64,000 nt of DNA from Tuwongella immobilis (GTDB lineage: Bacteria; Planctomycetota; Planctomycetia; Gemmatales; Gemmataceae): NCBI RefSeq assembly GCF_901538355.1, contig NZ_LR593887.1, positions 1,278,920-1,342,919 of the forward strand, read 5' to 3'. Of this stretch, positions 30,122 to 38,434 are shown piece after piece. The notes under the pieces were generated by a model, which saw only the letters and a list, made by a program, of their open reading frames with translations, was not told the DNA's origin and searched no databases. Within the stretch, counting starts at the first letter, position 1; each line of letters opens with the position of its first letter. Position numbers and translations under genes: made by a program.

Positions 30122-30949
30122 CTATGTAGCCCATTTTCGGGCGATCGTCAGATGCTGGGCCGTCACTCCGCAGCATCCGCCGACCGAATCCGCCCCCGCT
30201 TCCCGAAGTTGCAGAACCGCTTTCGCAAACCCTTGTGGTGATAGCGGATACCACCAGCCGCCTTCCGTCCAGGATGGCGAGCCAGCGTTCAGACGCGCAA
30301 GGATTGGTCGATCGGTCTGTTCGCGGTATTGTCGAACGATTTCGCACATGGCAGGGGCGTCGATTTCGAATCCGCAATTGGTGCCGATTGCCGCAACTCC
30401 CGATGCCGTTGCCATTTGCGCCACCTGAGCTGGCGATAATCCATCCCAGGTTTCAATCCGACCATCGTCCCGTTTGCGAAACGATGCCGAAATCCACGTC
30501 GGGCGATCCGTCGCGATGAGTTGGAGGGCGTTTTCCAGATGTTCCCGCATCGTCAGCGTTTCAAACAGTAACGCATCGGTGGGTGGTAATGCGTCGAGCC
30601 AATCGGCAGGTGAATCCGGAAGCTCCCCGATTGGTCCGAATGCTAGGACGATTTGAGACGATCCAGCGGCTTGGGCGCACTCAATCGATTGTCGGATCTG
30701 CTGGTACCAATTGGAGTTGCGCCAGGATGAGCCGCCAATCTGGGCAGCGAGATGGAAGGTCGCGGTCAGCAGGCATTCCGCCCCGGCTTGGCGATGGGCG
30801 GTGTGGATGGCACGCACGATTTCGGGGTGAGAATCGATTGTCTCGCCGACGGCTTCCGGGCGACATCCCGTGGCATCGATCACGGCGGTTCCCATGGCCG
30901 CATCCATCCAGGGGCGTGGCGGGGTTGCAGGGAATTTCGCTGACAGCAT
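30122..30949 (-). CDS. Homocysteine S-methyltransferase family protein
   Basis: 275-residue TIM-barrel of the Zn-dependent methyltransferase family, members of which move methyl groups from S-methylmethionine or similar donors to homocysteine. The zinc cysteines fit: Cys in GTNCGFEI, and the paired Cys in SVGGCCGVTAQHL near the C-terminus. The N-terminal MDAAMGTAVID replaces the usual D-G-G/A-M-G-T. Blocks SFRKRDDGRIETWDGL and ARLNAGSP are also as expected. It is at the short end for the family. It starts at 30949, divergent from pgi. Confidence 0.86.
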   Translation of the reverse strand: MLSAKFPATPPRPWMDAAMGTAVIDATGCRPEAVGETIDSHPEIVRAIHTAHRQAGAECLLTATFHLAAQIGGSSWRNSNWYQQIRQSIECAQAAGSSQIVLAFGPIGELPDSPADWLDALPPTDALLFETLTMREHLENALQLIATDRPTWISASFRKRDDGRIETWDGLSPAQVAQMATASGVAAIGTNCGFEIDAPAMCEIVRQYREQTDRPILARLNAGSPSWTEGGWWYPLSPQGFAKAVLQLREAGADSVGGCCGVTAQHLTIARKWAT

Positions 30950-31170
30950 AGGATTGAGATGCTCGCGGTTGGGATTCTCGGAACTTTTTGCTGGAAAGAG
31001 TTTACGTCACGAGGAAACGCAAGTACAGTGAGAGAAATTTCTTGTGTTCGGCCCATCTATCAGCTACCGTTTGGTGGAATCTGCCCGGTTGCCTGGGGTA
31101 GTTCCCGAACCAACTCAACTTGCGACCTCGGGTGTGAGGCACGCAGCAACGACGCGGAGACGGTGGCGCT

Positions 31171-32631
31171 ATGCAATTGCCTGACGAATCCATCGATTTT
31201 CAGTATCAGAACCTGATCGCTTCGCCGGGTGAAGGCTGGTCGCTGCTGCAAGAGCTTCAGGCTCAACACTTTATCCAACCGGAACGCCTGGAGGCGATTC
31301 GGCATCTGATTATGCAAGTGCGCGGGCAAGTGGCTGCCGAACGCGAGTTGCGCGATCCGCCGCCGCGAATGCAACCACTGTTACCGGGCTTCATGGATCT
31401 GCCGCAACAAATGTTGGACGGATTCCGTCGCAAAGGCGATGCCAGCGATTTGGGCCGCGTGTTGGCCGCCGCGACGCGATTGCGCGATCAGACCGATCGT
31501 GTCTTGGTGCTGGGCATTGGCGGATCCTCACTCGGCGCAAAAGCACTCTTTGATGCGTTGTGCCACACCTACCACAACGAATTGACCCCGAAAGCCCGTA
31601 TGGGCAAACCTCGCATCTACTTTGTTGGCAACGACTTAGATAATGATGCGCTACAAGATTTGCTCGAACTGTTGGAAAATCATTGCGTCGATCCGGAACT
31701 CCCCGAAGAACGCTGGGGAGCCATCGCGATCAGCAAGAGCGGCGGGACGTTGGAAACCGCAGCGGCGTATCGGGTGTTGCGGACCGAAGCCGCGAAGTAT
31801 TACGGGTCGCAATCACCGTATGTGAAATCGCTGTTTGTGCCGATTACCGGCGCGAGTGGCAAATTCCGTGATTTGCTTCGGGCCGAAGGATATTCAGACG
31901 AGCAACTGTTGACCATTCCCGATAATGTCGCGGGGCGGTTCTCGGTCTTGTCGCCGGTTGGCATGCTTCCGGCGGCGGTGATGGGGCTGGATGTGCGGGC
32001 GATTTTGCTCGGCGCGGCGGCGATGACGCGGCGGTTCCTGGAAGAACCGTTTGAACGCAATCCCGTCTTGCAGTATGCCGCCGTGCATTATCTGATGTGC
32101 GAAGAGTTGAAAAAGAATGTGCGCGTGATGTCGGTTTGGTCCCGGAAGTTGGAATCACTCGGCTTCTGGTACGATCAATTGGTGTCCGAATCGCTGGGCA
32201 AGCAGGGGCGTGGGCCGACGCCGGTGACCGCCGTGCAAAGCCGCGATCTGCATTCGCGTGGGCAGCAACATCAAGAGGGGACACGAGATAAGATCATCAC
32301 CAACTTGCTGGTGAAGGCGACTCGGCATCCCGCGATTCCAATCGGAATGGCAGATCGGAACGAAGATGATTTGAATGCGCTCTCTCGAAAGAGTTATACC
32401 GATCTGCAAAATGCAATGCTCGACGGCGTGAATCAGGCGTATCTGGAAGCAGCGCGACCGACTGCGAATCTGATTCTGCCGGTGCTGTCCGAGCATACCA
32501 TGGGCCAATTGTTGCAAATGCTGATGCTGGCGACAGTTGTGGAAGCTCGCCTGATGAATGTCAATCCCTACGGCCAATCCGGGGTGGACGTCTACAAACG
32601 GCACACCAACCGAATGCTGCGTGGTGGATGA
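31171..32631 (+). CDS. pgi: Glucose-6-phosphate isomerase
   Basis: 486-residue cytoplasmic glycolytic enzyme interconverting glucose-6-P and fructose-6-P. Visible are VLGIGGSSLGAKALFDAL (sugar-phosphate loop), AISKSGGTLETAAAYR (SIS domain phosphate-binding), VLSEHTMGQLLQMLM and the C-terminal NPYGQSGVDVYK with the catalytic lysine. The N-terminal 90 residues (PDESIDFQYQNL and on) are of the type found in planctomycete/short-form PGIs. Start ATG at 31171. A 12-bp hairpin separates it from the convergent DUF454 gene. Confidence 0.94.
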   Translation: MQLPDESIDFQYQNLIASPGEGWSLLQELQAQHFIQPERLEAIRHLIMQVRGQVAAERELRDPPPRMQPLLPGFMDLPQQMLDGFRRKGDASDLGRVLAAATRLRDQTDRVLVLGIGGSSLGAKALFDALCHTYHNELTPKARMGKPRIYFVGNDLDNDALQDLLELLENHCVDPELPEERWGAIAISKSGGTLETAAAYRVLRTEAAKYYGSQSPYVKSLFVPITGASGKFRDLLRAEGYSDEQLLTIPDNVAGRFSVLSPVGMLPAAVMGLDVRAILLGAAAMTRRFLEEPFERNPVLQYAAVHYLMCEELKKNVRVMSVWSRKLESLGFWYDQLVSESLGKQGRGPTPVTAVQSRDLHSRGQQHQEGTRDKIITNLLVKATRHPAIPIGMADRNEDDLNALSRKSYTDLQNAMLDGVNQAYLEAARPTANLILPVLSEHTMGQLLQMLMLATVVEARLMNVNPYGQSGVDVYKRHTNRMLRGG

Positions 32632-32650
32632 GCCAACGTTGAGATGAGTC

Positions 32651-32685
32651 GCACATCGATTCATTCGGTTAGCGAATCGATGTGC
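32651..32685. terminator. Hairpin between convergent pgi and the DUF454 gene
   Basis: GCACATCGATTC (32651-32662) pairs perfectly with GAATCGATGTGC (32674-32685), loop 11 bases. No T-run follows on either side, so it may act as a bidirectional barrier rather than a classical terminator. Confidence 0.55.
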
Positions 32686-32705
32686 CCGCGTCATGACCGT
32701 CGAAT

Positions 32706-33173
32706 TCAGTCGGCTTCGGGAGCGGGAATTGGCTGCGGAATCGTCGCAACCTCTTCGCTAGGAAGCGGTTGTAGCTCGACGACCGGAAGCCGCAGCACCA
32801 CAAACAAGCCAACACTGCCCAACGTCACCAGCATGATCTGAAGCGGCAGTCGCAAGTTGGCAAATAGCAACGTACTGCCAATCACTAGGGTAATCATCGA
32901 TACCGCGACGACCTTGGTGGATCGCCGCACGCCGCGATGTTGCTCCCAATCGTGAATCATTCGTCCGAATACCGGTTGCCGCCGCAGCCAGCGATGCAGT
33001 CGCGGTGACGAGCGGACGAAGCAAAAGCTCGCCAACAACAAAAAGGGAGTGGTGGGTAAGATGGGCAAGATAGCGCCCAAAATCCCCAATCCCACGCTCA
33101 ACAATCCTCCCAGCAAGTAAAGCCAGCGACGGATTCCGGTTGCTAATGGTGGCCGGGAATCGGAGTGCGACAT
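32706..33173 (-). CDS. DUF454 (YbaN-like) inner-membrane protein
   Basis: 155 residues with hydrophobic segments near residues 15-50 and 105-145. The family signature is clear: LGILGAILPILPTTPFLLLASFCF, then RSSPRLHRWLRRQPVFGRMIHDWEQHRGV. Family function is unknown. The start at 33173 follows GGAGG; a longer frame to 33254 is rejected. It is divergent from the MoxR operon, so it could share a control region, but nothing ties it to that system. Confidence 0.88.
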   Translation of the reverse strand: MSHSDSRPPLATGIRRWLYLLGGLLSVGLGILGAILPILPTTPFLLLASFCFVRSSPRLHRWLRRQPVFGRMIHDWEQHRGVRRSTKVVAVSMITLVIGSTLLFANLRLPLQIMLVTLGSVGLFVVLRLPVVELQPLPSEEVATIPQPIPAPEAD

Positions 33174-33374
33174 CAGGAAACCTCCGATCGCAAGGTGGGT
33201 GAACGCAAGTCGGGGATGGCGTGTCTCATCTCGTGTGGCTTGCTTCTCTTCCAAGCATAGCTCGAAAATCCATCACTTGCCAAGTCGTGACCTGCGGGAA
33301 AATGCGTAAACTAAGGTGGGAATCCGATCGTCTCCGATGATGGTGAGATGGACCATGTGCCGCGTGAGGGGCGA

Positions 33375-34952
33375 ATGACCAGCAAAGACAAGCTGACGCA
33401 TGTGTCGCAGGCACCGACGAACCCGGCCAAAGGGGGACCGCCCAGCCGGTTTGATGTGGCCGATTTGTATCGTGGGCCGATTGTTCTGGAATCGGAGAAA
33501 CCCACGGATTTGCCGCTGCATGAAAAATTGCGTCAGGCCTATTTTTGGATCACCAATCACGCCATCATCAGCCCGCATTATGACATCGAATATTTCGATG
33601 GTCCCGCGCCGGCTTACAACTTTGGGCCAGCCGGGACGGTGCGGCTGCCGTCGGGGCAGAGCTATTCCAGCTTCGTATTATTGCCACTGCTGAATTTTGC
33701 GGTGCGGCGACGATGCCTGTTCGTGGGCGGACCGGGGCGGGGGAAGACGGCGAGCGCGATTCTGATGGGGCTGCTGGCGGGGTACAGCATGCGAGAGATC
33801 CGCCGCGCCATCCAACACGGGCAACCGCAAATGACGATCGCCGATCTGCTGGGCACACCGCTGCCGGCGGATTTGGTCGCCGCCCGCAGCATGGATCAAA
33901 TTACGATCGCTTGGCGACGCTGGCTGGGGATGCGAATCAAAATTATTGACGAATATAATCGCATTCCGACTCGAACGCAGTCGGCACTGCTGACCGTCAT
34001 GGCGGATAATTATGCCGAGTTGATGGATCAAGTTTACGAGTGTCCTGATGCGGCGTGGTATCTGACCGCGAACGACGATGCCGGGGGCGGGACGTATCAG
34101 GTCATCGAAGCATTACGGGACCGCATTGATGTGGTGGTGAAGGCGCTGGCGTTTAATTCGCGGTTCCTGAAGGATTTGCTGGATCGAATCGAGGAAGGCT
34201 ACTCGCCGGAAAGTCTTCTCCCCAAAGAGATTGTGTTCACCGAGGCGGAAATCGACCGCATGGATCGGGAAATTCGCCAGGTGCAGTTTCCCGTGGAGTT
34301 GCGACGGCGGTTGGAATTCTTCGCCAGCCATTTCGAATTCTTCGATACCGCGGGGATGCAACTCGATTACAAGACGAAAGACACGGTCAAACTGGTGGGC
34401 GGGGATTTGACCCTGCTGGCAGCATTGGATACCGGACGCGATCGGCTCAAAGATTTGGGCAGTCAGACGAAAAATGGAATCTCGGTGCGGGCGTTGCTGA
34501 CGGCGCTGACCTTTGTCAAAGCCATGGCGTACTTTCGGGGCAGTGCCGAGATTTCGCTGGAGGATCTGCGACAGATTCTGCCGTTTGTGCTGCACGATAA
34601 GCTGACACCGGAACCGGAGTCGCCGTTCTTCGAGGCGTCGAATCATCGAATCTATCGAATCGATCGAATTTCGTGGATTCGGAAGTTGTTCGATCTATCG
34701 TGCAATGAATACGATCGGTTGAACCGTGATCGCAACGATCCACTGGTGGCTTTGGAAGAGGAGTTTGAACAAGGGTTGGATGGCCTGAACGAGGCGACGG
34801 TGCGTGCCCGGTTGGTCAAAATCGAACGGCTGTTCGCGGAATGGGCCAAAGGCCAAAAATTGTACGGCCATTTGGCGGATGACTGCATCAAACTCAAATA
34901 TCTGCATCAGCGGTATACCAATTATCTGCGGTGGTTGACATGGAAACGCTGA
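33375..34952 (+). CDS. MoxR-type AAA+ ATPase, first gene of a five-gene cassette
   Basis: 525 residues. Walker A GGPGRGKTA (about 118-126), Walker B IKIIDEYNR with DE at 192-193, sensor-1 YLTANDD, and EALRDRID, the arginine-finger region of MoxR ATPases. An N-terminal region of about 110 residues precedes the ATPase, and a C-terminal 250-residue helical part follows. MoxR ATPases act as chaperones that activate or assemble proteins together with VWA-domain partners, here the third gene. Start ATG 33375 follows GAGGGG. It overlaps the next gene by 13 bases. Confidence 0.88.
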   Translation: MTSKDKLTHVSQAPTNPAKGGPPSRFDVADLYRGPIVLESEKPTDLPLHEKLRQAYFWITNHAIISPHYDIEYFDGPAPAYNFGPAGTVRLPSGQSYSSFVLLPLLNFAVRRRCLFVGGPGRGKTASAILMGLLAGYSMREIRRAIQHGQPQMTIADLLGTPLPADLVAARSMDQITIAWRRWLGMRIKIIDEYNRIPTRTQSALLTVMADNYAELMDQVYECPDAAWYLTANDDAGGGTYQVIEALRDRIDVVVKALAFNSRFLKDLLDRIEEGYSPESLLPKEIVFTEAEIDRMDREIRQVQFPVELRRRLEFFASHFEFFDTAGMQLDYKTKDTVKLVGGDLTLLAALDTGRDRLKDLGSQTKNGISVRALLTALTFVKAMAYFRGSAEISLEDLRQILPFVLHDKLTPEPESPFFEASNHRIYRIDRISWIRKLFDLSCNEYDRLNRDRNDPLVALEEEFEQGLDGLNEATVRARLVKIERLFAEWAKGQKLYGHLADDCIKLKYLHQRYTNYLRWLTWKR

Positions 34953-35983
34953 TTCATCCGATGTTGGTTTCGGCGTTGGGCGATTTGCGGGAGCGGATGA
35001 ATGCGCAATTTCAACAGGCGAAACGAGGTGCGCCGCAACTGGATGGGCCGGGCTTTCTGAAAGTCGTGCGGGAGCAGTTGAATCCGCTGGCGATTGCCTT
35101 TGCCGAACGAGCGCAACCGCTGTCTGCGGCAGACTTTCGGGCGGTGATTCTCTCGGCGTATGAAGTGCTGCTGACCTTGGCGAGTAAGGGGCTGATTGGG
35201 CCGCGTGCCCGGCTGCCGCAGTTGGAATCGCATTGGTCGGCGGCAATGCAAGCGGTGCTGCCTCGGCTGCAATCGGGGCATGCGGAGCTGCTCGCGGCAT
35301 ATACCAATGCTCTGGTGCATTTGGAAACGACGCCGGGCGTGCGTGTCGGCGAATGGGTGATCCTGTTGGAACGACTCGCTGCCGTCCGGGTGGAATTGTC
35401 GTATCTCAAAGCGGTGGGCCAAGTTGCGGCGTGGCGGTGTGGCATGGCGATGCTGCGGCCTGGGGCGTTGGCGCTGGCAAAGAATCTGCCAGTGGCCGCG
35501 CTGGCGATTCTCTTCGGGCTGCCGGAGACCGACCCGGCCCGGATTGGCCGCGAAGTCCAACAGTTGTTGCTCAATCCTTGGCATGATCCAGCGATGGTCA
35601 GCGCCACAATCGCAAAGCCGGAAGCCGACTTGGAAATTGTCGGCGAGTTGGGGGCATTTCGGGGGTTTGGCGGGATGTTTCGGCAACCGCCGCTGGTCTC
35701 CACCAACGCGGGGTTGATTCATGTCACCGATTGCGAATCGACTTGGGTGTTGATGGCCGATGCATTCGGGGCGGTGTTCACCCGTTTGGAAGGCGAGTTG
35801 CCGGACGATTTTTCGGCGTCTGTGTACGCCTTGAAGCGTGATGGCACGGTGGTTGGCCCGCATCGCAAGCGAAAGTTTCCGCTGTTTGCCGGGGCGAGCA
35901 GCCATTGCAGCACGGAAACCACGTTGGCGGTTACGTTGCCGCATTCGCATCATGTGTTTCTGGTCACGGAGCGATCGCCATGA
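34940..35983 (+). CDS. Unknown protein, second gene of the MoxR/VWA cassette
   Basis: 347 residues, start METLIHPMLVSALG within the end of the ATPase gene. It is mainly helical for the first 200 residues (AELLAAYTNALVHLETTPG, LAALAILF-like hydrophobic helices that look buried rather than transmembrane). Then comes a beta-rich C-terminal part with STWVLMADAFGAVFTRLEG and LAVTLPHSHHVFLVTE. I do not recognise the family. Its stop is read through an ATGA overlap with the zincin/VWA gene, so equal expression is likely. It is probably an adaptor of the ATPase-VWA pair (inference from position). Confidence 0.75.
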   Translation: METLIHPMLVSALGDLRERMNAQFQQAKRGAPQLDGPGFLKVVREQLNPLAIAFAERAQPLSAADFRAVILSAYEVLLTLASKGLIGPRARLPQLESHWSAAMQAVLPRLQSGHAELLAAYTNALVHLETTPGVRVGEWVILLERLAAVRVELSYLKAVGQVAAWRCGMAMLRPGALALAKNLPVAALAILFGLPETDPARIGREVQQLLLNPWHDPAMVSATIAKPEADLEIVGELGAFRGFGGMFRQPPLVSTNAGLIHVTDCESTWVLMADAFGAVFTRLEGELPDDFSASVYALKRDGTVVGPHRKRKFPLFAGASSHCSTETTLAVTLPHSHHVFLVTERSP

Positions 35984-37854
35984 GTCGGGCACCACGGAAG
36001 CGCGCCGGCAAGATTGTCGGCGATGCGGAGGACTCGCAACCGGCGGTTTCCGAACCATCGCCCGAGTTGCAAGCCTTGGCGGACAAATGGGTTGCGGCGT
36101 GGCCGGATGCGCTGGCGATCTGGAGCCGATTCACCAAACTCAGCGATCCACGCTGGTGCTTTACCGAAGACGAGGAAGCCGCCGAGAAACTGTCTGGCAG
36201 TTTTGCGATGATTCGGCTGATCGATCAGGCGGTGGTGATTAGCCTGCGACAAATTCACGAACAGGGGCTGCACGATTTCGCTCGTGAGATTTTGGCCCAC
36301 GAAATTGGGCATCATATCTTCGTGCCCGCGGATTTGTTGGATCAAGGTCGGCTGATTGGTGAAACCCGACGAGGATTGATGGACCGCACGGAATTCGCAC
36401 CGATTGTTGCGAATTTGTACGCGGATTTGCTCATTAATGATCGATTGGTGCGCGAGCATGGCCTGAATGTGGCGGGTGTGTATCAGCGGATTCGCGGGAA
36501 GGAAACGCCGACACCGTTGTGGCAATTGTACTTGCGCATCTACGAAATCCTGTGGAGCATGCCTCGGGATTCGCTCGCCTCGCAACCAATTCCGCCGGCG
36601 ATGGAGTTGGATGCGAGTTTGGGGGCGCGGCTGATTCGCTTTTTTGCCCGCGATTGGCTCGATGGAGCGGCGAAATTCGCGGTGCTGTGCTGGCCGTATT
36701 TGCCGGAATATCTCGGGCCACCGGGCATGGCCGTGGGGCGATTGGGTGGGTTTTGCGATACGCTTGGCTCCGGTGAGGGGGCGGTGGAGGTGCCTGCCGG
36801 GTTGGTGCAAGGCGATGGTCGGCCGGTGAAACATCCGCGTTATGATCCCAATCTCGGAGGACTCGCCGAATTAGAAGAACCGGACGATGATGCCGCGAAG
36901 AAGGAAAAGCCGCTGTTAGACCAAGTCGGCTACGGCGATCGATTCGACCCGACGGGCAATCAGCGTGGCCAATGTCGGGAGCCCTTCGAATACGGGCAGA
37001 TTCTGCGGGCGTTGGGGATGGAGTTGAACGATCACGATATTGCGGTGCGCTATTACCGCGAACGCGCGATTCCGTATCTGGTGCCATTTCCGGTGCGCTG
37101 GATGCCACGGGCGGCGGACCCGCTGCCGGAAGGGCTGGAACTGTGGGACATTGGCGAAGCGTTGGAGCAGGTCGATTGGTTGGAATCGGTGCGGCATCAT
37201 CCGATGATTATTCCGGGGATCACAACGCGGCAACGGCACTGGGGGCAAACGGAAGGATCGGACCGCGAAAAGCGACCGGTGAATCTCGATTTGTACGTCG
37301 ATTGTTCGGGGTCGATGCCAAATCCGCAGCGGGCCTTCTCTCCACCAGCGCTGGCGGGGGCGATTATTGCGCTGTCGGCGTTGCGGGTGGGGGCGGCGGT
37401 GCAGGCGACGCTCTGGAGCGGGGCGCGGCAATTTGAAACCACGGGCGGATTCGTTCACGATGAGCGACTGATACTGCGCATTCTCACCGGCTATCTGGGC
37501 GGAGCGACCGCGTTTCCCATCCATATTCTGCGCGATACCTATGCCTCGCGCACGCCCAGCGATCGCCCCGCGCATGTGCTGATCGTCTCCGATGAAGGGG
37601 TGACGACAATGTTCAACAACGATGAACGGGGCAAACCCGGGCGGAAAGTCACCCGCGAGGCGCTGGCGCGGGCCGGGGCCGGGGGGACGATGGTGTTGAA
37701 TCTGTACGGCGATTGGAAGGATGATCCGCAACTGGTGGAGGCGAATCAGCACGGCTGGCAGATTCATCGGGTGGTGACGCTGGATGAACTGGTGCCGTTC
37801 GCCCAGGCGTTCGCCCGTCAACGCTATTCGCAGGAGGGCGACCGTGGAGCATGA
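35980..37854 (+). CDS. Zincin-motif plus VWA-domain protein, third gene of the cassette
   Basis: 624 residues. The N-terminal part carries HEIGHH at 107-112 inside FAREILAHEIGHHIFVP, a metallopeptidase (HExxH) motif. A middle region contains WMPRAADPLPEGLELWDIGEALE. The C-terminal von Willebrand A domain starts near 435 with the MIDAS motif DCSGSM at 441-446, and HVLIVSDEG further on supplies a later acidic residue. This order resembles DUF2201-type putative peptidase-VWA proteins. VWA proteins paired with MoxR ATPases are a known module; the fused zincin suggests that the substrate is proteolysed or that the motif is structural. ATGA overlap with the gene before it. Confidence 0.85.
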   Translation: MSRAPRKRAGKIVGDAEDSQPAVSEPSPELQALADKWVAAWPDALAIWSRFTKLSDPRWCFTEDEEAAEKLSGSFAMIRLIDQAVVISLRQIHEQGLHDFAREILAHEIGHHIFVPADLLDQGRLIGETRRGLMDRTEFAPIVANLYADLLINDRLVREHGLNVAGVYQRIRGKETPTPLWQLYLRIYEILWSMPRDSLASQPIPPAMELDASLGARLIRFFARDWLDGAAKFAVLCWPYLPEYLGPPGMAVGRLGGFCDTLGSGEGAVEVPAGLVQGDGRPVKHPRYDPNLGGLAELEEPDDDAAKKEKPLLDQVGYGDRFDPTGNQRGQCREPFEYGQILRALGMELNDHDIAVRYYRERAIPYLVPFPVRWMPRAADPLPEGLELWDIGEALEQVDWLESVRHHPMIIPGITTRQRHWGQTEGSDREKRPVNLDLYVDCSGSMPNPQRAFSPPALAGAIIALSALRVGAAVQATLWSGARQFETTGGFVHDERLILRILTGYLGGATAFPIHILRDTYASRTPSDRPAHVLIVSDEGVTTMFNNDERGKPGRKVTREALARAGAGGTMVLNLYGDWKDDPQLVEANQHGWQIHRVVTLDELVPFAQAFARQRYSQEGDRGA

Positions 37855-38434
37855 AGGTCCGCCGTTGGAATTGCTCATGCGTCGATTATTGGAAACGCCA
37901 CGCGAATTTCTCGCCGAGCCAATGGTCGGCTCGCTGGGAGAAATCGATGTCGGGGCGGTGCTATGGGACACCCTGCGGCATCGCGGGCAAGATGCGCTCA
38001 CACTCGGAATCGTCCCCGCCGAGTGGCGACCCCGATCGCTGAAGAAGTCGCAGCGAAACAGCTTACGGCTGATTCTGTTGGTCTGCTGGCTGCTGGCGGA
38101 TGATGCCTTTGCGTCGGTGCCCGCACAATATCGGGGCGTGGTGACGATGGTGGAAGAAACCATCCCGGATCTGGATGTGCTTTGGCCTGCGGATGCACTC
38201 CTGGCCGACCCGGATCGCCGCGAGGAATTGATTCGACGATTGCTCGATCGGATGAATCTGCGGCCGCAAGGCGAGACGTGGGAGCAGGCCATCGATCGGC
38301 TGCTGACGTTGGACAGCCTGGAACGCAGCAAAGCCTTGGTGGAGGCCGAAGCGACGGAACGCCGGAATCAGGCGATTCGCGAAGCCATGGCCCGCAAGGC
38401 AGCCCAAGAAGCGGCGGCGCGCTATGGCGAGTGA
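37844..38434 (+). CDS. Unknown protein, fourth gene of the cassette
   Basis: 196 residues from a GTG start behind AGGAGGG. It overlaps the VWA gene by 11 bases and the adenylase gene by 11. It is mostly helical, including EFLAEPMVGSLGEIDVGAVLWDTL and a hydrophobic RLILLVCWLLADDAF. The tail is a charged coiled-coil-like helix rich in Ala/Arg/Glu (ERRNQAIREAMARKAAQEAA). No known domain recognised. The tight overlaps on both sides argue for stoichiometric synthesis with its partners. Confidence 0.75.
   Translation: MEHEGPPLELLMRRLLETPREFLAEPMVGSLGEIDVGAVLWDTLRHRGQDALTLGIVPAEWRPRSLKKSQRNSLRLILLVCWLLADDAFASVPAQYRGVVTMVEETIPDLDVLWPADALLADPDRREELIRRLLDRMNLRPQGETWEQAIDRLLTLDSLERSKALVEAEATERRNQAIREAMARKAAQEAAARYGE

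Noticed and set aside
36916-38331. 471-codon antisense frame across the VWA gene
   Set aside because: Arg/Pro/His-rich shadow of the plus-strand gene with its MIDAS motif.
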